DNA of 64,000 nt from Croceimicrobium sp965228705 (GTDB lineage: Bacteria > Bacteroidota > Bacteroidia > Flavobacteriales > Schleiferiaceae), in assembly GCF_965228705.1 (NCBI RefSeq), contig NZ_OZ245832.1:3596001-3660000 (forward strand). Reading direction: 5' to 3'. The translations under genes were made by a program, and so were the position numbers. The notes under the pieces were generated by a model. That model was not told the origin of the DNA. It ran no database searches and saw nothing but the letters and a program-made list of their open reading frames with translations. Below are positions 36,422 to 43,960 of the stretch, one piece after another; position 1 is the stretch's first letter; the number at the start of each line of letters is the position of its first letter.

Positions 36422-37126
36422 ATGATGACATTAGGAGAAATCACTCAAAGCGAGTTTACACTTCTTGGCGCTATCAGTGACGAGGAATTGCTTATGGCCC
36501 TGGAAGGCGCTACTCCACAGGCGAAGAAGAAATTCACAAAGGCTATTCGCCAGTTTGCCCGCAGCCGAAATCTGGCTCCAAGCAAGGGCTCCCGTGGAGA
36601 ATTGGAAAAACGCCTGCACCTCTTGCCACGCGACATTCAGGAAGGATTAGCGCGCAAGACCTTGCAAGCTGTTGATGCCGCTTACTACGTGGTAAAAGAT
36701 GTTTCCGGATCGCGTGTACAGAAACTTCTGAAGGATGATGACAACAAGGTGGTCGGTCTGTCCAACATATCTTCTGCCAAGCTGGAGAAAGGCAATTTCT
36801 TCATGCTCCATGGCCTTACCCTTCTCTCCGGTGTAGCTGGAGCTGAAGACACTGTTCACGATGTGAACTTCGGTGTGATCCCGGATTACTTGCGCAATGG
36901 TGAGTTTGAGTTCATTGCCAACGGCACGAACTTGATCCAGAACGCTTCCAACGAGCTTTTTAATACCACAGGCCAGACCATTCCAATTGGTCACTACCGC
37001 CTGGACAATCCTAAGCTCATCAAGGATCAGCAAACCATTGAGTTCAACCTGGAATGGGGTTCTAATGCACCGGCTAAGACTTTTGTGAAAGCGATTTTGC
37101 GCGGAACCATAATTGTCAAAGCCTAA
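36422..37126 (+). CDS. Candidate major structural (capsid-like) protein
   Basis: 234 residues. The first 100 are helical and basic. From about residue 115 the chain becomes beta-rich in a pattern compatible with a jelly-roll: LEKGNFFMLHGLTLLSGV, then FIANGTNLI, SNELFNT, GHYRLDNPKLI, TIEFNLEW and a closing strand VKAILRGTIIVK. A helical arm plus one beta barrel is a common capsid layout. It heads a block of four consecutive beta-rich genes in an operon with fibre and lysis genes and no tail genes. The capsid role is inference and needs structure prediction. Confidence 0.6.
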   Translation: MMTLGEITQSEFTLLGAISDEELLMALEGATPQAKKKFTKAIRQFARSRNLAPSKGSRGELEKRLHLLPRDIQEGLARKTLQAVDAAYYVVKDVSGSRVQKLLKDDDNKVVGLSNISSAKLEKGNFFMLHGLTLLSGVAGAEDTVHDVNFGVIPDYLRNGEFEFIANGTNLIQNASNELFNTTGQTIPIGHYRLDNPKLIKDQQTIEFNLEWGSNAPAKTFVKAILRGTIIVKA

Positions 37127-37138
37127 GCTTAGAGAGCC

Positions 37139-37516
37139 ATGAAAGACCACAAGTTCCAGATGATACGAATTGGGGTGCCCCAACCAGGAGCGACCGTACG
37201 CTTTACCGGTGAAACGGATAAATCCTACGCACGTATCCGGGGCATTTTCGTGGCCTTACCTGATCCCAAAATAGAGTATGGTGCAACCCTGAGCCTGAAG
37301 GTTGGAGGGCAGGACGTTTTTGATGACGATCACGATGTACGTCTTATTACCTGCGGGCAAGGAGTTGCCCCTAATGACAAGTTCTTCTTTTTTGAAGAAA
37401 AACTGGAGGCCGGGGGGAATGCATTTGAAGGTCGCTATCACGATCCTATCGTAGAGAACTTGGCCTATCCCTACGAGGTAAAGGTGTTTTTATGGTTAGC
37501 GAATCAGGAAGGATGA
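37139..37516 (+). CDS. Beta-rich small protein, capsid/vertex candidate
   Basis: 125 residues, nearly all beta: MIRIGVPQPGATVRFTG, YARIRGIFVALPDP, ATLSLKVGGQDVF, and a final YEVKVFLWLAN strand. About eight strands with Gly/Asp/Asn loops suggest a compact sandwich. No signal peptide or anchor. It sits between the 234-residue candidate and a second small beta protein whose ATG overlaps its stop codon. Confidence 0.65.
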   Translation: MKDHKFQMIRIGVPQPGATVRFTGETDKSYARIRGIFVALPDPKIEYGATLSLKVGGQDVFDDDHDVRLITCGQGVAPNDKFFFFEEKLEAGGNAFEGRYHDPIVENLAYPYEVKVFLWLANQEG

Positions 37517-37926
37517 AGGGCATTGTAAGGCTTAATAGAAGCATTCAGGTATTCCGCCCACAGCAGGTGGTACCCTTGGATTTTCGCCTTTCAGGTGATG
37601 CAGATGAATGTTTTGGCGTTCAGGCAATAGTGGTAGGGCGAATCCCTACGGATAGACCGGTAATCCCCGTCTTTGGTGAATATTCACTTGAGTTTGAGGG
37701 CAAGAAAATCCATCCGGTCAACTTTACGGTGCCTTTGATCAGCCAGGAACATTTCAGCGATCAGACGCATCATCGCCCTTTACTTCTTCCCTTATTCGTC
37801 AAGAACCTTGAGAATCGCATGGTAACAGGCTTTTACCGTGACCTCGGTATGCAAGCTATCCGAAGGGAAGGTTTGGAATTCATTCCCTACAAAGTCCGGT
37901 TCACCTTTCACTGTTACAAAGCATGA
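37513..37926 (+). CDS. Beta-rich small protein, second capsid candidate
   Basis: 137 residues from ATG 37513, which overlaps the previous stop (ATGA) as at other junctions; the ATG at 37492 is an alternative. It has a regular strand pattern (IQVFRPQQVVPLDFRLSG, CFGVQAIVVGRIP, KIHPVNFTVPLI, YKVRFTFHCYKA) that would suit a single jelly-roll. Together with the neighbour it recalls the paired small jelly-roll capsid proteins of some tailless viruses; that comparison is inference. Confidence 0.62.
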   Translation: MKGIVRLNRSIQVFRPQQVVPLDFRLSGDADECFGVQAIVVGRIPTDRPVIPVFGEYSLEFEGKKIHPVNFTVPLISQEHFSDQTHHRPLLLPLFVKNLENRMVTGFYRDLGMQAIRREGLEFIPYKVRFTFHCYKA

Positions 37927-38255
37927 TCTCTTTAGAAGCCGTAGGATATGTGGAGCGCCTTTTGGCGACAAGGCAAGTGAAAGATTTCTACCTGGATGTT
38001 TTCACCCTGGTATTGGATCCAGCTCAAAAGGATTGCTACTCCGATGCCAATCGCGGGTACTTCTACCTGCTTACCCACGAATTGCCTCAGGGTACGACCA
38101 TAGCCAGCGAAACTTCCATTTTGCAAATCGATGAAAGCTGGACAAGCCGTGGCATTACCAAGATCCAGGAGTTCGGTGGGCAATTGGTCGTTCACCTGCC
38201 AGCCCCAGGAGCCATTTCACAAGTGGAATTCATTAGAGCCATTCCCAGAGCATGA
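37923..38255 (+). CDS. Small alpha/beta protein of the structural block
   Basis: 110 residues. A short N-terminal helix (SLEAVGYVERLLATRQV) precedes six or seven strands (DVFTLVLDP, GYFYLLTHEL, TIASETSILQID, LVVHLPAPGA). No motif recognised. Both ends overlap neighbours by ATGA, showing tight translational coupling. Confidence 0.65.
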   Translation: MISLEAVGYVERLLATRQVKDFYLDVFTLVLDPAQKDCYSDANRGYFYLLTHELPQGTTIASETSILQIDESWTSRGITKIQEFGGQLVVHLPAPGAISQVEFIRAIPRA

Positions 38256-39040
38256 GTGAACTAGAAAAAAACAGACGCTACAATATCGCCTCCACAATCC
38301 GTAAGGCGATTTCTGCCCAGCGTACACTGGGGCATCAGGAAATCATGTGTTCGGCCTATCTCTCCAAGCGGGGAAAAAAGCTCAACAGCATTGACCGGTC
38401 CACTTCCAAGAATTTCACCCGGCTGATGCACCAGTATATCCAGTCCGAAGTGCCGGATAAACTGCGCGTGGAGCTAAGGGGGGATGATGATGTGCTCCTT
38501 TGGACGAAAACATTCTCCTTCGACATTGATCCGGCACCAATCGTTAATACCCAGACTGATTTCCAGGGGCTGGGAGAAGCCGAGGTAAACGATCTGTTAA
38601 ACCAGAAAATTGCTGAGCTCAGACGCACCGAAGAGCTTGAAGAACTTAGAAGTGACAACGAGCAACTTTCCCATGAGAACGATCAGCTGAAGAAGCAGCT
38701 GGAGGAAATGGAGGAAGCCGTTGAAGCCAAAAAGAAGGTGGAATACTACGCCAATATTCTGGGCCTGGCATTCCCTGGATTGGCGAAAATGCTCAGCGCG
38801 ACTCCACTTGGAAATACTCTGGGAGCATTAGCCGGAATTGAAGACACTTCCACCGTAACCGAAGAAACTGAAAAGACCCAACGGGAAACCATCATTGAGC
38901 TGGTGAGTGAATTCATGCAATCTCTTGATGACGCCCTCCTTGGTCAACTCTACCTGGTATTTATCGAATTGAGCAACAATCCGTCCTTGATCGGAGGATT
39001 GCTTGCTAAGCTCACCCAACAAAACGAACAAGCATCATGA
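38252..39040 (+). CDS. Coiled-coil protein of the structural block
   Basis: 262 residues in three parts: a basic alpha/beta N-terminal domain (1-105), a strong heptad coiled coil (about 120-165; EELRSDNEQLSHENDQLKKQ), and a helical C-terminal part with two hydrophobic segments (FPGLAKMLSATPLGNTLGA and LLGQLYLVFIEL). It could be a scaffold, spike base or genome-binding protein. Starts and ends in ATGA overlaps. No family recognised. Confidence 0.68.
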   Translation: MSELEKNRRYNIASTIRKAISAQRTLGHQEIMCSAYLSKRGKKLNSIDRSTSKNFTRLMHQYIQSEVPDKLRVELRGDDDVLLWTKTFSFDIDPAPIVNTQTDFQGLGEAEVNDLLNQKIAELRRTEELEELRSDNEQLSHENDQLKKQLEEMEEAVEAKKKVEYYANILGLAFPGLAKMLSATPLGNTLGALAGIEDTSTVTEETEKTQRETIIELVSEFMQSLDDALLGQLYLVFIELSNNPSLIGGLLAKLTQQNEQAS

Positions 39041-39207
39041 CCTATCAAAAGACCATTCTCATCAAAGCAAAATCCGATGCAGAAGCTCAGGAAATAGCTA
39101 CTGCCATGAGCAGTATGTCCGGCCACTTCACGGCCAAGGAATGGACATCCATTGGAAAGAAACTGGCCAGCAAAGTGATTCAAATGCGCATTCGGTTGAT
39201 GATCTGA
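39037..39207 (+). CDS. 56-residue basic protein in the structural block
   Basis: ATG 39037 overlaps the previous stop (ATGA) and the stop at 39205-39207 overlaps the next start (TGATG), so it fits exactly between two genes. The product opens MTYQKTILIKAKSDAEAQE and ends in a basic helix (KKLASKVIQMRIRLMI). The strand-helix-helix pattern is that of a small soluble protein. It was found from spacing and coupling, and no homologue is recognised. Confidence 0.7.
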   Translation: MTYQKTILIKAKSDAEAQEIATAMSSMSGHFTAKEWTSIGKKLASKVIQMRIRLMI

Positions 39208-40256
39208 TGATTCCTGAGCTTCCCATATCAAAAGACAGGCAGCAGAAGATTCTTCGCGGGCTGATGATTGCCGGTGGGCTCTACCTGGGGTACCGGGTAA
39301 CCAGCAAGGCCATCAGGAATATGCGTTCCAGAAACACTTCGGTGTTGGCCGATCAAAGTCCAGAGGTGCGCCAGGCCATGGGACTACGTTCGGCTATGAA
39401 CCCAAGTGGGGTTTCCTGGCTGATGTGGAGCGATGGTACCAAAGAAGATGCTATTGCCCAGATAGCCTCTCAGATTACGAACCTGGATGCAGTGGCTACT
39501 GCCTATCGCAACTTGTATGGTAGGGAACTGATGCAAGACCTTCAAGGGGAATTATCCACCGACAAGTTCAACTCCTTTTTGCAGACGATCTCCAACAACC
39601 GGATTAACAGGAACAACGGTTCAGGATCGTCAACCGGCAGCGGAAATGGCCCCGGTGGTGCCTATACTGCTCCCCAGCGAATGATTGTGGCCAAGCGAAG
39701 TGTGTATGTACGTACGTCTCCGGACGCCTCCTACCATGGATCCTGGTATGAGGTGGGTGAAAACAAAAACATTTACAAGACGGCCAGTGCGGGTGAGTTC
39801 ATCGGCTATGCAACCGGCAAGCAGCATTTCGACAGCAAGAACAGCGTGAAGTTTATAGAAGTGGCCTTCCGTGTGGGCGCGGGAGCACCTGGAGCACTGG
39901 CTTCCAAGGTGGGACAATCCATGCTCCTATGGGTAAGTTCCTCAAGTAACTACATCGCCCAATTCACTTCTGAATCGTCCTTGGCTCAGGCCTATCCCAA
40001 TGCTCGCGCCCAGCTTAATTATATGCTTCCCATTCCCGGCCTCGGTTGGTTGTCAGCTCCCGGATCACGAATTATCACTACCCAAACGGCTATGGTTTTG
40101 GGTGAAAAATTTGAGCCTGTTTCCCAGGTGCCTGGTGATGTTCTTTTGGGCTATCCGGTCATGAGCCTGGATGGAAACGCCATGCATTACACATTGGTCA
40201 GAACCCTGGATGGCACTGACCGCTGGATCAATTCTAATCATGTAAGAACTGAATAA
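39207..40256 (+). CDS. Membrane-anchored protein with annexin-like and SH3-like segments
   Basis: 349 residues from ATG 39207. A basic start and one membrane helix (ILRGLMIAGGLYLGYRVT, about 15-32) lead to a segment at residues 76-128 that looks like an annexin repeat (DGTKEDAIAQI, then AYRNLYGRELMQDLQGELS). A Gly/Ser/Asn linker (130-150) follows, then an SH3-like region at about 150-205 (VAKRSVYVRTSPD) and a second beta domain with a possible repeat at the end (TAMVLGEKFEPV). It may link a membrane to a glycan or protein surface. Confidence 0.68.
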   Translation: MIPELPISKDRQQKILRGLMIAGGLYLGYRVTSKAIRNMRSRNTSVLADQSPEVRQAMGLRSAMNPSGVSWLMWSDGTKEDAIAQIASQITNLDAVATAYRNLYGRELMQDLQGELSTDKFNSFLQTISNNRINRNNGSGSSTGSGNGPGGAYTAPQRMIVAKRSVYVRTSPDASYHGSWYEVGENKNIYKTASAGEFIGYATGKQHFDSKNSVKFIEVAFRVGAGAPGALASKVGQSMLLWVSSSSNYIAQFTSESSLAQAYPNARAQLNYMLPIPGLGWLSAPGSRIITTQTAMVLGEKFEPVSQVPGDVLLGYPVMSLDGNAMHYTLVRTLDGTDRWINSNHVRTE

Positions 40257-40771
40257 TGGATAAAGAAACCTTTGTAAGAACCTACCTGCCTTTGGCACAA
40301 AAAGCAGGAGAACGTTTTGGAATGAACCCGTCCGTCATTCTTGCCCAAGCTGCCATTGAAAGTGGCTGGGGATCGAGCTATGGAGCCCGTGTACGCAAGA
40401 ACTTTTTTGGCATAACCGCAGCGGGTTCGCCCAATGAATTTTGGGATGGTAGCTACACCGTGGCCAACAATCAATATCGATTGAAATTCCGCGTGTATAA
40501 AACTGCCCAGGATAGCTTCTATGACTTTGCACGTTTGATCTCCAGCAGGTACAAAACGGCCCATTCGGTTAGCAATGACTCTACGGCTTATGCCCGGGCC
40601 ATCGCTTACAGTCCGTACATCAGCGAGAGCAATGGCGACAACCGCGAGGTGTACCGCAAGGGGATCATTAGCACCTTCAACAGTATTTCATCGATCATAA
40701 AAAAAAAGGATTTGAGCTTATCCGATCTTCAGGAGGGCAAGCCTTCGGGGCACTGCTCATCTCAGGACTGA
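40256..40771 (+). CDS. Glucosaminidase-family peptidoglycan hydrolase
   Basis: 171 residues in the zero frame. The glucosaminidase (FlgJ-type) core is clear: LPLAQKAGERFGMNPSVILA, then AAIESGWGSSYG with the catalytic Glu, FFGITA, FRVYKTAQDSFYDFARL and YARAIAYSPYISES. It cleaves peptidoglycan glycan strands, for entry or lysis. At 40699-40707 there is an A9 run; the zero frame then ends with a polar tail, whereas the -1 frame continues to 40806 with a membrane helix. The 38-nt gap to the next gene in the zero frame shrinks to 2 nt in the -1 frame. Confidence 0.85.
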   Translation: MDKETFVRTYLPLAQKAGERFGMNPSVILAQAAIESGWGSSYGARVRKNFFGITAAGSPNEFWDGSYTVANNQYRLKFRVYKTAQDSFYDFARLISSRYKTAHSVSNDSTAYARAIAYSPYISESNGDNREVYRKGIISTFNSISSIIKKKDLSLSDLQEGKPSGHCSSQD

Positions 40772-40806
40772 TTGCCTGGATCTGGATCAGTAAAAGCACG
40801 AAATAG
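40699..40806 (+). other. Probable -1 frameshift site and frame-shifted membrane tail
   Basis: The zero-frame codons are AAA AAA AAG GAT; the heptamer A AAA AAG (40702-40708) is the dnaX-type slippery site. Slipping back one base gives GGA at 40708 and continues GFELIRSSGGQAFGALLISG, then LIAWIWISKSTK, stop at 40804-40806. This tail has one good membrane helix. The -1 frame has no start codon of its own: it is closed by a TAG at 40669. An indel in the A run of the assembly is the alternative explanation. Confidence 0.65.
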
Positions 40807-40808
40807 AT

Positions 40809-41216
40809 ATGGCCTTTAGCTTAAAAGAATTGCGAACGGGACAAACCAAGACTTTCACCTTGAAAGAGGTGCTCAAGTTCCTTGGTGATGCCGTCAATGA
40901 CGAGATCCTCATTGGCGAGCAGGTTTACCGTATTTCTTCTTGTCAGGAACTAGGTGGTGACGGTACACCGGCTAGGGTCAATATCGATTGGGTTACCCTG
41001 GAACTAGTCATTGAGAGCAATGGAGAAAATACCTTTTTCTTTTCGGAAACCATTGTCGATACCGATTCAATTTTCCTCACCGTCAATAATGTGGTTTACC
41101 AATATGGAGTGAGTTTCGACTACCACATACAAGACGACCGCCTGTATTGGCACGGCCCCTTTGAATTAGAGAGGTCTGATCGAGTGATCTTAAAATATCC
41201 ATCAACAACTTTCTAA
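40809..41216 (+). CDS. Phage fibre-like adaptor protein
   Basis: 135 residues. The C-terminal 60 residues (FFFSETIVDTDSIFLTVNN, then YGVSFDYHIQ and RVILKY) form a beta module like those in phage fibre tips and receptor-binding proteins. A related module ends the next protein. The N-terminal half is mixed. It starts 2 nt after the frame-shifted glucosaminidase stop. Confidence 0.65.
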   Translation: MAFSLKELRTGQTKTFTLKEVLKFLGDAVNDEILIGEQVYRISSCQELGGDGTPARVNIDWVTLELVIESNGENTFFFSETIVDTDSIFLTVNNVVYQYGVSFDYHIQDDRLYWHGPFELERSDRVILKYPSTTF

Positions 41217-41234
41217 CCCAAATAATAAAGTAAC

Positions 41235-42176
41235 ATGAGCGAGTTTATCAAACAGAAACAGATTCAAAACCTAACTACCGACTTGGCTGCCAAAGCCCTG
41301 GATTCACAGGTAGTAAAGAAAGCCAACAACCTTTCGGATGTAAACGCGGCTTCAGCCCGTACCAACCTGGAGGTCTATTCCAAGACCGAAGTCCAAAACA
41401 TGATCTCCGGTGCCGACAATGGTTTTAACGTGGCTACCATTGCTGATCGCGATGCTTTGACCGGATTGAATGTATCTGACCGCGTTTTTGTCTCCAATGA
41501 TGGTGACGAAAAATGGGGAATGTACATTGTTACTGGAGTAACCGATGGCAATGGATCAACCTCCACTTTTGAAAAGGTAGCCGATGAGGATGCTTTTAGC
41601 AACGCCCTGACTAAAGAGGCCATCAAAAGCTCCTATGAGAGCAATGCCAATACCAATGCCTTTACGGATGCAGAGAAAACCAAGATTGGCCACATCTCGG
41701 TAACTCAGGCGGTGAACCTGGATAACATCGAATCGGGTTTGGCTTCCACAACCACCACGGCCAACAACGCCCTTTCCACAGCAAACTCGGCCAGTACTGC
41801 TGCAACGAATGCACAGAATACTGCCAACAGTGCGAGCACAGCGGCAGCAAATGCCCAGACTGCTGCGGATGAGGCTCAGTTCGATGCCAATGCAGCACAA
41901 AGCACGGCAAACTCTGCGCTCAATACTGCCAACAGTAAACAAGATATTTTCAATGAAACACGTGAGGATTTCACCGGAAGAAACGGAGAAGCTGGGGTTC
42001 CGGTATCGCTTACTCTGGAGAATGAAGTGGCGGCAGGGTTTGAGCCACTGGTTTACTTCAACGGCCTCCTGGTCAAAACCGTGACTTACTCTCCCGGATC
42101 ACCGGAAATATCCTACACGGTTCCTTACGTCACTGAAACCTCAGACACTGTCTCAGTTGCCTACGCTTACAGATAA
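41235..42176 (+). CDS. Phage fibre/spike-like protein
   Basis: 313 residues. The N-terminal part has the tail-fibre phrase ANNLSDVNAASARTNLEVYS. A small beta domain (about 60-110) follows. Residues about 170-235 form an Ala/Ser/Thr/Asn-rich repeat (TANSAST, TAANAQT) predicted to be a trimeric coiled coil. The C-terminal module (PLVYFNGLLVKTVTYSPG, then VSVAYAYR) resembles that of the upstream protein. It probably binds the host surface. It overlaps the next gene by one base (TAATG). Confidence 0.8.
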   Translation: MSEFIKQKQIQNLTTDLAAKALDSQVVKKANNLSDVNAASARTNLEVYSKTEVQNMISGADNGFNVATIADRDALTGLNVSDRVFVSNDGDEKWGMYIVTGVTDGNGSTSTFEKVADEDAFSNALTKEAIKSSYESNANTNAFTDAEKTKIGHISVTQAVNLDNIESGLASTTTTANNALSTANSASTAATNAQNTANSASTAAANAQTAADEAQFDANAAQSTANSALNTANSKQDIFNETREDFTGRNGEAGVPVSLTLENEVAAGFEPLVYFNGLLVKTVTYSPGSPEISYTVPYVTETSDTVSVAYAYR

Positions 42177-42430
42177 TGGATCGCATTAAAGTAAAACAGG
42201 TGGAGGGTGCTATGGACTTGAGTTCCGGTCAACAAGTGACCGGGACCAAGTCCTTTAGCGCACCGCAACAATTTACCGGTGGGGAAACCATCATGGTAGC
42301 CTACCAGGATGCGCTGTATTGGTGCCAGCGCGAGAAGGTTTTGGAAGATGCCGGCAACTCACGGCTCAAAATACAGGAAGGCACATTAATCATTGAAGTT
42401 TTTAACGGAGATACGTGGGAAAGAGCATGA
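42176..42430 (+). CDS. Small fibre-associated protein
   Basis: 84 residues. The phrase SSGQQVTGTKSFSAPQQF matches the short QTVxGxKTF repeats of phage fibre proteins. The rest is beta-rich and acidic. It immediately follows the fibre protein with a TAATG overlap and may be a fibre tip or chaperone. Confidence 0.65.
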   Translation: MDRIKVKQVEGAMDLSSGQQVTGTKSFSAPQQFTGGETIMVAYQDALYWCQREKVLEDAGNSRLKIQEGTLIIEVFNGDTWERA

Positions 42431-42612
42431 TCAGCAAAAGCAAAAGATTGACTATCACCTGGGTGGCTTTAATTTTTTTGATCAGCACCACCTATATCGC
42501 CATACATAGCGACCTTGAAACGGTGGCCACTACCTGTATTGCCGGGGTGATGACCATACTATCCACCTACATCTGGGCAGAAACCAAACGACCAACATCA
42601 GGCAAAGAATGA
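42427..42612 (+). CDS. Two-helix membrane protein, holin candidate
   Basis: 61 residues from ATG 42427, which overlaps the previous stop (ATGA); the ATG at 42415 is an alternative. Two membrane helices (LTITWVALIFLISTTYIAI and TTCIAGVMTILSTYIWA) are joined by a short acidic loop, with a basic start and a polar end, a class II holin-like layout. It lies between fibre and spanin-like genes. Confidence 0.68.
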   Translation: MISKSKRLTITWVALIFLISTTYIAIHSDLETVATTCIAGVMTILSTYIWAETKRPTSGKE

Positions 42613-43208
42613 TGAATGTAAAGACCATATTCACCTTGGTTGCTGGCCTCGTGTTATCGCTAGGACTTTGCTGGTATTTATTAGATGCCTGGAAGGAAGC
42701 CAATCACTCCTACAAAAGGGTTTTGGGTGCCAATGAAGCACTGCAAGAAGACTTGGTTCAGTTCAAAACCGAAAATGGGCAGTTGGCCGCACAAAACAGA
42801 GCACTCCAGCTAAAGAGCAAGGAGCTTTCGTATTTGCTGCCTCAAATGGCCTCAGAGATCAAGCAATTGGGAGTAAAGCTTTCAAGAGCTGAATCGGTGA
42901 GCGCTACCGGGTTCGAGATCTCTACTCCGGCTACTGTAGTACTTCGGGACTCACTTATCTACGATACCCTTGCCGTGAAGATTTTCGACTACGAGGACGG
43001 CTTTTTTGACATCCGGGGAACAGCCATTGGCAACCGGCAGCAGTTAAACCTGGCCTACCGGGATACCCTGGTGCAAGTTGTTTACCGTGGTGAGCGGGAA
43101 AAACCCTGGCTGTGGATTTTCTCTCCACGAAAGCTTATGCAGCGCGTGAGTTTGAAGAACCCTAACGCACAAATTGAATATACCCAACACATTGAAATTG
43201 AAGATTGA
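42609..43208 (+). CDS. Spanin-like membrane-anchored coiled-coil protein
   Basis: 199 residues. One N-terminal membrane helix (IFTLVAGLVLSLGLCWYLL) is followed by a periplasmic coiled coil (about 30-95; ANEALQEDLVQFKTENGQL) and a beta-rich end (DSLIYDTLAVKIFDYEDGFF). Phage i-spanins (Rz) and the DUF6549-type proteins of Bacteroidota phages have this layout. The ATGA overlap with the holin candidate supports a lysis cassette. Confidence 0.7.
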   Translation: MMNVKTIFTLVAGLVLSLGLCWYLLDAWKEANHSYKRVLGANEALQEDLVQFKTENGQLAAQNRALQLKSKELSYLLPQMASEIKQLGVKLSRAESVSATGFEISTPATVVLRDSLIYDTLAVKIFDYEDGFFDIRGTAIGNRQQLNLAYRDTLVQVVYRGEREKPWLWIFSPRKLMQRVSLKNPNAQIEYTQHIEIED

Positions 43209-43960
43209 ATCCGCAAGAGCGAAATATGGCTATAGAATCCTTCATCAAAAGGAAGGACGCTGCCGGAGAACCTTATTCTGTGGCGGACAAAGCTTTTATT
43301 TCTGCTTATGAAGGAGCTGGCGGGTTAGCTTCAAAGGGTGCGACCGGGCAGGGTTTATTGCATGAATTCTACACTCCCGAATGGCTTTGTAAAAAGATGT
43401 GGGAACTGGCTCATTTTCACGGCTATGATGGTGGCTCCATTCTGGAACCTTCCTGCGGCACCGGTAGGTTTTTAAAAGATGCCCCTGCAAAGACCAGTAT
43501 TACCGCCTTTGAGATCAACCCGGTTTCCGCTCGTATTACGGAGGTTCTTTACCCCAAGGCTACGGTCTACAATCAATACTTTGAAACAGCCTTTTTAAAG
43601 GCACCACGTTTCACCTCTGCCTTGCCAAACGGAAAAACCTGGTTGGAGCATTCGCCTTTTTCCCTGGTCATCTCGAATCCTCCTTATGGCAAGCATGTCA
43701 ACCAATACTCGGCATTCTTCAAGAAGGAAAAATTCAAGCAGCTGGAGACCTTTTTCATGTTTAAATCCTTGCAGTTGCTCAAATCTGGTGGCCTCTTGGT
43801 ATTTGTCACTTCCAGCAACATCATCCGCAGCGGCATTTCTTACCAAAGTGAGAAAGACAGGATAAGCGAGCTGGCCGATCTGATTGATGCCTATCGCTTG
43901 CCCCCGGTATTCAAGCATTCTTCGGTACCTACTGACATTATAATCCTTAGACGAAAATGA
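43205..43960 (+). CDS. N6-adenine DNA methyltransferase
   Basis: 251 residues from TTG 43205 (TTGA overlap with the previous stop); ATG 43226 would remove 7. Motif I is ILEPSCGTGRFL and motif IV is VISNPPYG, the adenine-specific type with FEIN and the following acidic contact. There is no separate target-recognition domain, so specificity is unknown. In phages and plasmids such enzymes protect DNA from host restriction. It is coupled to the RadC-like gene. Confidence 0.88.
   Translation: MNPQERNMAIESFIKRKDAAGEPYSVADKAFISAYEGAGGLASKGATGQGLLHEFYTPEWLCKKMWELAHFHGYDGGSILEPSCGTGRFLKDAPAKTSITAFEINPVSARITEVLYPKATVYNQYFETAFLKAPRFTSALPNGKTWLEHSPFSLVISNPPYGKHVNQYSAFFKKEKFKQLETFFMFKSLQLLKSGGLLVFVTSSNIIRSGISYQSEKDRISELADLIDAYRLPPVFKHSSVPTDIIILRRK

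Noticed and set aside
41750..41940. Repetitive Ala/Ser/Thr/Asn-coding stretch resembling a tandem repeat or CRISPR-like array
   Set aside because: The repeats are imperfect, in frame and code for a coiled-coil fibre shaft. There is no spacer-repeat structure and no cas gene.
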